The notes below the pieces were generated by a model. The model worked only from the letters and a program-made list of their open reading frames with translations, made no database searches and was not told where the DNA came from. From Pseudomonas cichorii (GTDB lineage: Bacteria; Pseudomonadota; Gammaproteobacteria; Pseudomonadales; Pseudomonadaceae), in contig NZ_BLVZ01000010.1 in NCBI RefSeq assembly GCF_015471405.1, positions 209,066 to 273,065 of the forward strand: DNA of 64,000 nucleotides, given 5' to 3'. Positions within the stretch are counted from its first letter, which is position 1, and each line of letters begins with the position of its first letter. This document shows positions 1-8,049 of this stretch, one piece after another. The translations under genes and the position numbers were made by a program.

Positions 1-438
1 AAGCGCTGCCGCCGCATCCAGCTCACCGTTCTCGATCTTGCCGATCAGGTTGCTGCCCCAGCCGGTCACCACCTGGGCACGTAAATCCGGGAATTCGCCC
101 CGCAGTTGCTTGAGCGCATCAAGCAGCACCACATCGCCAATGGTCTGCGGCACACCCAAGCGCAACAAACCGCTGGGCGGTGTATCGCTGGCTACGAGTT
201 CTCGCAACGAGTCCATCTCACGCAGGATCGCCAGGCACTTTTGATAGACCTGCATGCCGATCGGCGTGGGTTTGAGCGGCTTGGTGTTGCGGTCGAACAA
301 CTCGACACCCAGCGCCTGCTCGAAATTCTGTACCCGGCGGGTAATCGCAGGCTGAGTCAAATCCAGCGAATCCGCCGCATGGCTGATCGACTGACAACGA
401 ATCACTGCAACGAAAGCATCGATATCATCAATTTTCAT
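1..438 (-). CDS. LysR-family transcriptional regulator (5' part, runs off window)
   Basis: The minus-strand frame opens with ATG at 436-438 and reads MKIDDIDAFVAVIRCQSISH, the start of a LysR winged-helix domain. It continues through the helix-turn-helix (AADSLDLTQPAITRRVQNFE) and the first residues of the effector domain before leaving the window. It is divergent from the thiol dioxygenase gene, with about 230 bp of AT-rich DNA between them, the usual arrangement for a LysR protein controlling its neighbour. By position it corresponds to the regulator beside the P. aeruginosa thiol dioxygenase. The C-terminal part cannot be seen. The family is sure; the target is inference. Confidence 0.85.
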   Translation of the reverse strand, partial: MKIDDIDAFVAVIRCQSISHAADSLDLTQPAITRRVQNFEQALGVELFDRNTKPLKPTPIGMQVYQKCLAILREMDSLRELVASDTPPSGLLRLGVPQTIGDVVLLDALKQLRGEFPDLRAQVVTGWGSNLIGKIENGELDAAAAL

Positions 439-666
439 TCGGACCGCACATAAAAATATAAAAAGAACATAGGCAAAAAGCATAGTGGGATTTCAGGATT
501 CTGAATAGCTGCCTTCACGCGACAAGAGCGAATCATTCACGAAAGTCCCGGCTCGCAAAAAAGTATTAAAGAGCTTTTCGTTATAACCTAATCATAAAAA
601 AATAGCATATTAAGATCTCACATTATGTTTACATTCATTCAGGCATCAACCAGCCCTGGAATGGAT

Positions 667-1275
667 ATGACACAGACTCGACACCCGGAACGACTCAGGG
701 CCTTCATCGGAGCACTGGCCGAGCTTATCGATGGCAACCCGCGCGAGGGAGATCTCTTGCATCGTGGCGGCAAACTGCTTTCACAATTGGTCAGCCATGA
801 CGACTGGCTACCTGACGAATTCGCGATCCCCGACCCGACCCGCTATCAGCAATTCCTGCTGCATGCCGATTCCCGGCAGCGCTTCTCGATTGTCAGCTTC
901 GTATGGGGGCCGGGCCAGAGCACGCCGATTCACGACCATCGGGTCTGGGGCCTGATCGGCATGTTGCGTGGCGCCGAATACTCACAGGGTTTCGTTCGCA
1001 GCCCCGATGGACGCCTGGAGCGCGAAGGCCCGGCGATTCGCCTGGAGCCCGGCCACGTGGAGGCCCTGTCGCCACGCAGCAACGATGTCCACCAGGTCAG
1101 TAACGCCTTCAGCGATCAAGTGTCGATCAGCATTCATGTCTACGGCGCCAACATCGGCGCGGTAAAGCGTGCCGTCTATGAGCCGGACGGCACCGAAAAA
1201 CTGTTCATTTCCGGTTATTCCAACGCCTTTCTCCCGAATATCTGGGACCTGTCAAAAGAGAGCAAAGCCCAATGA
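667..1275 (+). CDS. 3-mercaptopropionate / cysteine dioxygenase family protein
   Basis: A cupin-type thiol dioxygenase of about 202 residues. Such enzymes use a mononuclear iron to oxidise the thiol of cysteine or 3-mercaptopropionate to a sulfinate in the cytoplasm. The iron-binding segment TPIHDHRVWG and the later DVHQVSN histidine are present. The run GPGQSTPIHDHRVWGLIGML closely matches what I recall of P. aeruginosa Mdo (PA2602), which prefers 3-mercaptopropionate. The start at 667 matches the family length (about 200 aa) and has GGA six bases upstream; ATGs at 625 and 661 are alternatives. The stop overlaps the start of the rhodanese gene (ATGA), implying translational coupling. Which substrate is preferred cannot be read from sequence alone. 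Confidence 0.88.
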   Translation: MTQTRHPERLRAFIGALAELIDGNPREGDLLHRGGKLLSQLVSHDDWLPDEFAIPDPTRYQQFLLHADSRQRFSIVSFVWGPGQSTPIHDHRVWGLIGMLRGAEYSQGFVRSPDGRLEREGPAIRLEPGHVEALSPRSNDVHQVSNAFSDQVSISIHVYGANIGAVKRAVYEPDGTEKLFISGYSNAFLPNIWDLSKESKAQ

Positions 1276-2855
1276 CCACACAATCGACCCGAACCTTTGC
1301 CGACATTCGCCAAGCGCTGCTGGAACGCCGGGAAACCGCGCTGGTGGATGTGCGCGAAGAAGCCCCGTTCGCTGAAGCGCACCCGCTGTTCGCAGCCAAT
1401 ATCCCGCTGTCGAAGCTGGAGCTGGAAGTGTTCTCGCGCATTCCGCGCCGCGATACCGCCATCACCCTTTATGACAATGGCGAAGGCCTGGCGCAGATTG
1501 CCCTGCAACGCTTGCAGGGCCTTGGCTACAGCGACGTCAAACTGCTCGATGGCGGCCTGCAGGGCTGGCGCGATGCGGGTGGCGAACTGTTTATCGACGT
1601 CAACGTACCCAGCAAGGCCTTTGGCGAACTGGTTGAACATCATCGCCATACCCCTTCCCTGTCGGCCGAAGAGGTCAAGGCCCTGCTCGATAGCAAGGCT
1701 GATGTGGTGGTGCTCGACGCCCGTCGTTATGACGAGTATCAGACCATGAGCATCCCCAGCGGGATCAGCGTGCCGGGTGCAGAACTGGTGCTGCGCGCAC
1801 GGGAACTGGCGCCGGATCCGAACACCCGGATCATCGTCAATTGTGCCGGACGTACCCGCAGCATCATTGGCACACAGTCGCTGGTCAACGCGGGTCTTCC
1901 CAATCAGATCAACGCACTGCGTAACGGCACCATCGGCTGGCTGCTGGCCGGACAGACACTGGATCACGGTCAGGCACGTCGTTTCGCGGCAGTCAGCGAG
2001 GAAACTCGTGAAGTGGCCAGTGCCGATGCCCGCAAGGTTGCCGACAAGGCCGGCGTACAACGCGCCAGCCGCGCCGACCTGCAACGCTGGCAGGACGACG
2101 CCACACGAACCACGTATCTGTTCGATGTACGCACACCGGAAGAATTCGCCAAAGGCCACCTGCCTGCGGCTCGCTCCACGCCCGGCGGGCAACTGGTGCA
2201 GGAAACCGATCACTTCGCCAGCGTGCGCGGTGCGCGTCTGGTGCTGGTGGACGATGACGGCGTACGGGCCAACATGTCGGCTTCGTGGCTGGCGCAACTG
2301 GGCTGGGAAGTGTTCGTGATCGATGATCTGCAAGCGGCGGATTTCAGCGAAACAGGTGACTGGGATGCTCCTTTCCCGACGCCGCCTCAGGTCGAGGAAA
2401 TCAGCCCTGAAACCCTGGCCCAATGGCAGGCCGACGACAATGTCGCGGTGCTCGACTTCACCGCCAGCGCCAACTACGTCAAGCAGCACATCCCCGGCGC
2501 ATGGTGGACATTGCGGGCGGATCTCGCACAGGCCCTGAGCAAAGTGCCCAGTGCCGAACGTTATGTGCTGACTTGCGGCAGCAGTCGTCTGGCCCGTCTG
2601 GCAGTGGCCGAGGTAGAGGCCTTGACCGGCAGGCAGGTGTTCCTGCTCAACGGCGGGACCGCCAGCTGGATCAAGGCTGGCCTGCCACTGGAGCACGGCG
2701 AAAGTCACCTGGCCTCGCCACGCATTGATCGCTATCGCCGCCCCTATGAAGGCACTGATGCACCACGCGAGGCGATGCAGGCTTATCTGGACTGGGAGTT
2801 TGGTCTGGTGGAGCAACTGGGTCGCGACGGGACCCATGGCTTCAATGTGATCTGA
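1272..2855 (+). CDS. Multidomain rhodanese (thiosulfate sulfurtransferase-like) protein
   Basis: A 527-residue cytoplasmic protein of four consecutive rhodanese-like domains (roughly residues 5-105, 125-235, 255-355 and 370-480). The second domain has a typical active-site loop, NCAGRTRS, and the fourth has TCGSSRLA. At the same place the first has YDNGEG and the third VDDDGV, without cysteine. Only domains 2 and 4 are therefore likely to carry persulfide. The gene starts inside the thiol dioxygenase stop codon and probably handles sulfane sulfur or sulfite made from the oxidised thiol. The substrate is unknown. There is no signal peptide. This gene order (LysR, dioxygenase, rhodanese) is shared with other pseudomonads. 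Confidence 0.9.
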   Translation: MTTQSTRTFADIRQALLERRETALVDVREEAPFAEAHPLFAANIPLSKLELEVFSRIPRRDTAITLYDNGEGLAQIALQRLQGLGYSDVKLLDGGLQGWRDAGGELFIDVNVPSKAFGELVEHHRHTPSLSAEEVKALLDSKADVVVLDARRYDEYQTMSIPSGISVPGAELVLRARELAPDPNTRIIVNCAGRTRSIIGTQSLVNAGLPNQINALRNGTIGWLLAGQTLDHGQARRFAAVSEETREVASADARKVADKAGVQRASRADLQRWQDDATRTTYLFDVRTPEEFAKGHLPAARSTPGGQLVQETDHFASVRGARLVLVDDDGVRANMSASWLAQLGWEVFVIDDLQAADFSETGDWDAPFPTPPQVEEISPETLAQWQADDNVAVLDFTASANYVKQHIPGAWWTLRADLAQALSKVPSAERYVLTCGSSRLARLAVAEVEALTGRQVFLLNGGTASWIKAGLPLEHGESHLASPRIDRYRRPYEGTDAPREAMQAYLDWEFGLVEQLGRDGTHGFNVI

Positions 2856-2874
2856 CTTTGCGCTGAACTTTACT

Positions 2875-2960
2875 GGCCTCTTCGCGGATGACTCCGTTCC
2901 CACAGAAAAGCTCACATGTGAACTTGATTCCGTAGGAGCGAATTCATTCGCAAAAGGCCT
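2875..2960. repeat. REPIN: two inverted REP sequences
   Basis: GGCCTCTTCGCGGATGAC at the left end and its inverted counterpart GAATTCATTCGCAAAAGGCC at the right end flank a central spacer. This is the REP-doublet (REPIN) form known from Pseudomonas. It is non-coding and lies just after the rhodanese gene, where it may act as an mRNA-stabilising or terminating structure. Confidence 0.75.
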
Positions 2961-2998
2961 GTACAGCCAAGGAAAACACACCGCCTTCAATGACGTCT

Positions 2999-3014
2999 AG
3001 CGGATGAATCCGCT
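2999..3014. repeat. REP-core hairpin
   Basis: AGCGGATGAATCCGCT is a perfect 7-bp stem with a 2-base centre, in the REP style, about 40 bp after the REPIN. Confidence 0.5.
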
Positions 3015-3197
3015 CGAACAAAATCAATATTATTTATATTCTAAAAACTAAAAATCACTTAATTACATAATTAGCATATAACCAAAAGATACTTCACATC
3101 GGTTTCTTATAGGAATAATTTCAATCTCATTCACCCAGGCAGGGACTGCTGACCTCCAGAGCCGTCAGCCCACGACACCCATTCAGGAGCACTCGAC

Positions 3198-4550
3198 ATG
3201 AGCACACAACGTCACTTGAAACTCGGAGCCATGGTTCATGGCGTGGGCCACGGTTGGGGTGAATGGCGCCATCCGGATGCGCTGGCGGATGCCAGTGTCA
3301 ATTTCGGTTTCTACAAGCAGCAGACCGCCCTGGCCGAAGCGGCCAAATTCGATTTCGTCTTCATTGCCGACAGCCTGCATATCCACGAGAAATCCAGCCC
3401 GCACTATCTGAACCGCTTCGAGCCGCTGACCATCCTCTCTGCACTGGCGGCCACCACACAGCACATCGGTCTGGTGGCGACTGTCACGGTCAGCTACACC
3501 GAACCCTTCCAGGTGGCCCGCCAGTTCGCCTCACTGGATCACATCAGTGGCGGTCGCGCTGGCTGGAACGTGGTCACGTCCTGGCTCAGCGGCACTGCCG
3601 ATAACTTCAGCAAAGGCGAACATCCGCCCCATGCGGTTCGCTATCGCATCGCCAAGGAACACGTCTCGGTGGTCAAGGGCCTGTGGGATTCCTGGGAAGA
3701 CGACGCCTTTGCCCGCAACAAACAGACCGGCGAATTCTTCACCCCGAGCAAGCTGCATGCGCTCAACCATCAAGGCGAGTTCTTTCAGGTCAAAGGCCCG
3801 CTGAACATTTCCCGCTCCCGTCAGGGTCATCCCGTGCTGTTTCAGGCCGGGACTTCCGAGGACGGGCGCAATTTCGCAGCGGAATATTCCGATGCCATCT
3901 TTGTTCATGCAGAAACCCTCGAAGACGCCAAAAACTATTCCAGGGACCTGAAAAAACGCGCCGCAGGATTCGGCCGCAACCCGCAAGACCTGTCGATCCT
4001 GCCGGGTATCCGCCCGATCATCGGCCGCGATGAAGCCGAAGTGGAAAGCCGCTATCAACAGGCCGTGGAACTGGTGTCCATCGAAGATGCCATCGTTGCG
4101 CTGGGTCGCCCATTCAACGATCACGATTTCAGCCAGTACCCACTGGATGAGCCGTTCCCCGAACTGGGCGACCTGGGCTCCAACAGTCAGAAAGGCGGCT
4201 CGGACCGCATCAAGCAACTGGCCAAAGACGAAGGCCTGACCCTGCGTGAAGTCGCCTTGTACTTCTCGCGCCCTCGCCGCGATTTCGTCGGCACACCCGA
4301 ACAGGTTGCCGACGCTGTCCAGACCTGGTTTGAACAAGGCGCGGCGGATGGCTTCATCATCAATTCGCTGTTGCCGGACGGCTTGCAGTATTTCACCGAG
4401 CTGGTCGTGCCGCTGTTGCAGCAACGCGGTCTGTTCCGCAGCGAATACACGGGCGCAACCCTGCGTGAGCACTTTGGTTTGTCCGTACCGGTCAATCGCC
4501 ATGCACAAGACGCCCAGGCCCTCGGTTCCAGAGAGGAAGCCGTGGCATGA
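3198..4550 (+). CDS. NtaA/SnaA/DszA-family FMN-dependent monooxygenase
   Basis: A 450-residue class-C flavin monooxygenase of the bacterial luciferase superfamily. These enzymes use reduced FMN from a partner reductase to cleave C-S or C-N bonds, as in DszA, NtaA, SnaA and DmoA. Family features are the N-terminal HPDALADASVNFGFYKQ strand, FDFVFIADSLHI, the SGGRAGWNVVTSW flavin-pocket segment near residue 120, and GTPEQVADAVQTWFEQGAADGF towards the C terminus. It is translationally coupled (ATGA overlap) to an acyl-CoA-dehydrogenase-like gene, the pairing found in sulfur-scavenging operons. No flavin reductase gene is adjacent, so reduced FMN must come from elsewhere. The substrate cannot be named. 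Confidence 0.88.
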   Translation: MSTQRHLKLGAMVHGVGHGWGEWRHPDALADASVNFGFYKQQTALAEAAKFDFVFIADSLHIHEKSSPHYLNRFEPLTILSALAATTQHIGLVATVTVSYTEPFQVARQFASLDHISGGRAGWNVVTSWLSGTADNFSKGEHPPHAVRYRIAKEHVSVVKGLWDSWEDDAFARNKQTGEFFTPSKLHALNHQGEFFQVKGPLNISRSRQGHPVLFQAGTSEDGRNFAAEYSDAIFVHAETLEDAKNYSRDLKKRAAGFGRNPQDLSILPGIRPIIGRDEAEVESRYQQAVELVSIEDAIVALGRPFNDHDFSQYPLDEPFPELGDLGSNSQKGGSDRIKQLAKDEGLTLREVALYFSRPRRDFVGTPEQVADAVQTWFEQGAADGFIINSLLPDGLQYFTELVVPLLQQRGLFRSEYTGATLREHFGLSVPVNRHAQDAQALGSREEAVA

Positions 4551-5725
4551 GCCTTTCCCTGCTTCGTCCTCAGGACAATCCAGAATCAGCCGAGGCTTTC
4601 GCGGCCCGGCTGGCCCAGATCACCGCACAACTGGCCGAAACAGCCGAGCATTACGACGTCAGCGGCGAGTTCCCCCACGACAACTTCCGTCTGCTGCATG
4701 AACACGGACTGCTGGGTCTTACCGTCCCCACCGACCTGGGCGGCGGCGGTGCCGATCTGGTTCAGGCACTGCAAACGGTCAGTGCCGTTGCCAAGGGCGA
4801 ACCTTCCACTGCGCTGATTCTGGTCATGCAGTACATCCAGCATTCCCGTTTGCAGGAAAGCAAAAGCTGGCCCAGGGATTTGCGTGTACTGGTCGCGAAA
4901 CAAGCCGTTCAGGATGGCGCACTGATCAATGCACTGCGAGTGGAGCCAGACCTCGGCACTCCAGCTCGCGGCGGCCTACCTGCCACCACTGCCCGCCGCA
5001 CAGCGGAAGGCTGGCGGATCAGCGGCAGCAAGATCTACTCCACCGGCAGCCATGGCCTGACCTGGTTCAGCGTCTGGGCTCGCAGTGATGATGAAGACCC
5101 ACTGGTCGGAGCCTGGCTGGTACACAAGGACACGCCCGGCATCCGTATAGTCGAAGATTGGGACCATTTGGGGATGCGTGCCACCAGCAGTCATGAAGTG
5201 ATCTTCGAGGACGTGCTGGTACCGCTGGAACATGCCGTCAGTGTCAGCCGCTGGAGCGCTCCACAGCCGGAGCTCGACGCTTCGGGCCTGCTCTGGATGT
5301 CGGTGCTGCTGTCATCGGTCTATGACGGTATCGCCCACTCGGCAAGGGACTGGCTGGTTCAGTGGCTGGAGCAGCGCAAACCGTCCAACCTCGGAGCTGC
5401 ACTGTCGACCCTGCCACGCTTTCAGGAGGTGGTCGGCCATATCGACACCTTGCTGTTCGCCAATCAGAACCTGCTGGAGTCTGCCGCCAGGGGGCTGGTG
5501 CCGACGAAAAACGCTGCGCAGATCAAATACCTGGTGACCGGCAACGCCCTTCGCGCTGTAGAGCTGGCCATCGAAGCGACCGGCAATCCCGGCCTGTCAC
5601 GCAGCAATCCGCTGCAACGCCATTACCGTAATGTGCTGTGTGGCCGGGTTCATACGCCGCAAAACGACGCGGTCCTTCAGGGGGTGGGCAAGGCTGTTTT
5701 CGCGGCTCGCAGTACATCCCTGTAA
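4547..5725 (+). CDS. SfnB/DszC-like acyl-CoA dehydrogenase family oxidoreductase
   Basis: A 392-residue flavoprotein of the acyl-CoA dehydrogenase fold. It shows the helical N-terminal domain, the central beta-domain segment GSKIYSTGSHGLTWFSVWAR, DHLGMRATSSHEVIFEDVLVP, and the C-terminal helical bundle. This branch includes SfnB and DszC, in which the fold serves flavin-dependent sulfur oxidation rather than beta-oxidation. It starts four bases before the end of the monooxygenase gene, so the two are probably made together. The role in organosulfur use (sulfone or sulfonate) is inferred from this pairing and the nearby thiol dioxygenase/rhodanese genes; an unrelated acyl substrate is not excluded. 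Confidence 0.82.
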   Translation: MSLSLLRPQDNPESAEAFAARLAQITAQLAETAEHYDVSGEFPHDNFRLLHEHGLLGLTVPTDLGGGGADLVQALQTVSAVAKGEPSTALILVMQYIQHSRLQESKSWPRDLRVLVAKQAVQDGALINALRVEPDLGTPARGGLPATTARRTAEGWRISGSKIYSTGSHGLTWFSVWARSDDEDPLVGAWLVHKDTPGIRIVEDWDHLGMRATSSHEVIFEDVLVPLEHAVSVSRWSAPQPELDASGLLWMSVLLSSVYDGIAHSARDWLVQWLEQRKPSNLGAALSTLPRFQEVVGHIDTLLFANQNLLESAARGLVPTKNAAQIKYLVTGNALRAVELAIEATGNPGLSRSNPLQRHYRNVLCGRVHTPQNDAVLQGVGKAVFAARSTSL

Positions 5726-6221
5726 GGACTTCATCAGATCGTTTTTTCCGATGATAATGAATCTATTTAACAGGCGTCTTCACGAATAACTTCGTGAAGA
5801 CGAACATCAAAATAAAAATGTCATATTCAATATTAAAAGCCTATTTTTTCAACCCTTTAGCAAACCGCTTTTTTATTTGTCCCCCCTCATTCATCCCCCC
5901 TGAAATATCACCCTAGTTAGTTATCGTACATCGATAGTAAATCCATCTAAAACTCATATTAGTTCGCCCTTTCAAACCGCTTTCAAGCTCACACCCTTAA
6001 GCCATTTACCTAGGACCACACACCTGTCGCGCACACCTGCGACAGTCCGTTCTGGATCCAAAAACATTGAATACAATGACTTTTACCTGACACTCCAGTC
6101 AGCTAAAAATCCAAATACCTGTGTCGTAGAGCCTACGCCGCCCACTGCAAGGATTAGGGGTTATCCCGATATTGACGTCAATTTACCATCGCTATCATCC
6201 GATTATCTTTAAGGCAATCGA
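5726..6221. other. Gene-free AT-rich region upstream of chemosensory operon
   Basis: These 496 bases separate the sulfur block from the chemotaxis operon. They contain one perfect hairpin (listed separately) and are otherwise AT-rich. I see no ORF with coding character and no clear flagellar sigma-28 promoter (TAAA-N15-GCCGATAA) before the first mcp. Confidence 0.6.
5775..5802. terminator. Perfect 12-bp hairpin after the monooxygenase operon
   Basis: CGTCTTCACGAA, loop TAAC, TTCGTGAAGACG. It lies 50 bp after the last stop of the sulfur operon, the position expected of a terminator, but there is no U-tract on either strand. It could equally be a protein-binding palindrome. Confidence 0.4.
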
Positions 6222-7325
6222 ATGGATGCGAGGATGGCTATTTACATTGGTTTTTGGCTTGGCCTCGCTGTAAGCGCTACCGGGATCGCACTGGGACAAA
6301 ACATAGTTTCAGCCAGTGGCCTGGTTATTATTGCTATCGCTACTATTGCCCTGCATTTACGTGCCAGAGCGTCTACAACGCCACTTGCCACAGAACACTC
6401 CGACTCAGACCCGGCTCAATCCCTGAGCCAGCCCGACGTACCGGCGCTGTTGCATACCGTCGTTCCAAGCTGGAGCGAAAGCATCAATCAGAGCCGTGAC
6501 CTGCTGCAAACCAATATCAGTGAACTGTTCAACAGCTTCAGTAATATTGCGACCCGCCTGGAAGGCAGCCTGCAGAACTCCGAGAACATCCTCGGAAACG
6601 GTGGCGTCGGAGCCAGCCTGCTTGAAGCCAACGAACGGCTCAAGGAAGTGACCCACTCCTTCAACGCCAGCAGTCAGCGCCAGCAGGAATTGACGACCAC
6701 GATCGGCAAACTCGACAGCTATGCCGGTCAGTTGCAATTCATGGCCAAGCGCGTGCAGGAAATCGCCAGCCAGACCAACCTGCTGGCCCTCAATGCCGCT
6801 ATCGAAGCCGCTCGTGCCGGCGAACATGGCCGTGGCTTCTCGGTAGTCGCCGACGAAGTGCGCAAGCTCTCTTCGCTGTCCGCCGAGACAGGCCAGGGCA
6901 TGGACACCAAGGTCGAAGAAATCAACCAGGCCATCCAGTTCACCATCACAGCGGCCGCCGAACTGGGCGCAAGCGAGCGCAACAACCTGGACTTTCTCAA
7001 CGACTCGGTCACTCAAGTCATGGCCCGCCTGGGAGAGAACCTCAACGAACTTTCAGATTCCTCCCAGGCGCTGCAACGCGATGCCAGGGATACCCAGCGC
7101 GATATCCACTCGATCATGGTCAACCTGCAGTTCCAGGACCGCGCCGACCAGATGCTCGATCACGTCCAGGCCGATCAGCAACAACTGCTCGATGCCCTGC
7201 ACAGTCAAGACCAGAGCCTCGATGATCCGCACGCATGGCTGGATCGCCTGCGTCAGCGCTTCACCACGGAAGAAGAGCGCAACGGGCGACCACAGGCCGC
7301 TGCCAGCGAAATCACTTTTTTCTGA
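6222..7325 (+). CDS. Methyl-accepting chemotaxis protein without a periplasmic ligand domain
   Basis: A 367-residue receptor. Residues about 5-50 form two closely spaced membrane segments (IYIGFWLGLAVSATGIAL and SASGLVIIAIATIAL) with almost nothing between them, so there is no periplasmic sensor and no HAMP. The cytoplasmic signalling hairpin is clear (QTNLLALNAAIEAARAGEHG, FSVVADEVRKLS). The C terminus has QFQDRADQMLDHV and ends EITFF, a hydrophobic tail that might dock an adaptation enzyme. It is the first gene of the chemosensory operon and is followed by cheY after 33 bp. Signals may come through the membrane, a partner protein or the cytoplasm; none can be named. Confidence 0.9.
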   Translation: MDARMAIYIGFWLGLAVSATGIALGQNIVSASGLVIIAIATIALHLRARASTTPLATEHSDSDPAQSLSQPDVPALLHTVVPSWSESINQSRDLLQTNISELFNSFSNIATRLEGSLQNSENILGNGGVGASLLEANERLKEVTHSFNASSQRQQELTTTIGKLDSYAGQLQFMAKRVQEIASQTNLLALNAAIEAARAGEHGRGFSVVADEVRKLSSLSAETGQGMDTKVEEINQAIQFTITAAAELGASERNNLDFLNDSVTQVMARLGENLNELSDSSQALQRDARDTQRDIHSIMVNLQFQDRADQMLDHVQADQQQLLDALHSQDQSLDDPHAWLDRLRQRFTTEEERNGRPQAAASEITFF

Positions 7326-7358
7326 TTCCTGCTTTTTCCCTATACGAGAGTTCCGAAC

Positions 7359-7724
7359 ATGGCCAAGACCGTAATGATCGTCGATGACTCTTCATCGATG
7401 CGCCAGTTGGTGAAAATGAGCCTGAGCAGCGCCGGGCATCAGGTGATCGAGGCTGTAGACGGGCGCGATGCCCTCAACAAGCTGACCGGGCAGAAGGTCA
7501 ACCTGATCATCAGCGACGTGAACATGCCCAACCTCGACGGCATAGGCCTGGTCAAGGAAGTCAAGGCACGCCCTGAATACCGCTTCACGCCCATCATCAT
7601 GCTCACCACCGAAAGCGAACAATCCAAGAAAGCCGAAGGCCAGGCCGCGGGTGCCAAAGCCTGGATCGTCAAACCTTTTCAGCCTCAGCAATTGCTCGCT
7701 GCGGTCGAGAAACTGCTGGGGTAA
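7359..7724 (+). CDS. cheY: CheY-like response regulator
   Basis: A single receiver domain of 121 residues. It has the acidic pocket (VDDSS), the phospho-acceptor aspartate in LIISDVNMPNLDG, the switch threonine in MLTTES and the lysine in WIVKPF. There is no output domain, so it acts by binding a partner such as a motor or another effector when phosphorylated by the CheA of this operon. It starts 33 bp after the mcp and is followed within 5 bp by the STAS gene. Confidence 0.93.
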   Translation: MAKTVMIVDDSSSMRQLVKMSLSSAGHQVIEAVDGRDALNKLTGQKVNLIISDVNMPNLDGIGLVKEVKARPEYRFTPIIMLTTESEQSKKAEGQAAGAKAWIVKPFQPQQLLAAVEKLLG

Positions 7725-7728
7725 GCCC

Positions 7729-8046
7729 ATGTTCTCGATAACAGGCGGTACGCAAGACGCCCCGACGCTGATGCATGTGAAGGGCGACCTGACCATCTAT
7801 GAAGTCAGACAGGCGCGTGAGTTGCTCATCCCCTTGATGTCCACCCAGGCCCATTCATGGCAAATGGACCTCAGCGGCATCGATGAACTCGACAGCGCTG
7901 GCGCCCAACTGTTGCTGGCATTGCAGCGCGAGCTGTCATTGACCGGGACACCAGCCACCGTCAGTGCAGCCTCGCCCAGCGTGATTGAAATGGCCGAGCT
8001 GCTGGCTCTGGATGTTCTCCAACCTGTGGCCAAGGCCGAGGATTGA
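7729..8046 (+). CDS. STAS-domain protein of the chemosensory operon
   Basis: A 105-residue single STAS domain (anti-sigma-factor-antagonist fold). The segment MDLSGIDELDSAGAQLLLAL contains the conserved D-S-A-G loop whose serine is the phosphorylation site in SpoIIAA-like proteins. The start at 729 fits the spacing after cheY; a longer frame would run into cheY. It is separated from cheA by 3 bp. STAS genes recur in some Pseudomonas chemosensory clusters, but the protein has no known partner in chemotaxis, and no kinase or phosphatase of the anti-sigma type is in the operon. Confidence 0.85.
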   Translation: MFSITGGTQDAPTLMHVKGDLTIYEVRQARELLIPLMSTQAHSWQMDLSGIDELDSAGAQLLLALQRELSLTGTPATVSAASPSVIEMAELLALDVLQPVAKAED

Positions 8047-8049
8047 CCG

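Larger units (their letters stand above)
2856..3197. other. Intergenic region with REP elements and AT-rich stretch
   Basis: There is no gene in these 342 bases. The first half holds an inverted REP pair and a further REP-core hairpin (listed separately). From about 3020 to 3130 the DNA becomes strongly AT-rich and probably carries the promoter of the downstream monooxygenase operon. I could not identify a convincing -35/-10 or sigma-54 site. Confidence 0.6.

Noticed and set aside
1215..2990. A 591-codon open frame antisense to the rhodanese gene
   Set aside because: It mirrors the rhodanese codons in a GC-rich gene and shows no domain; the plus strand has clear rhodanese motifs.
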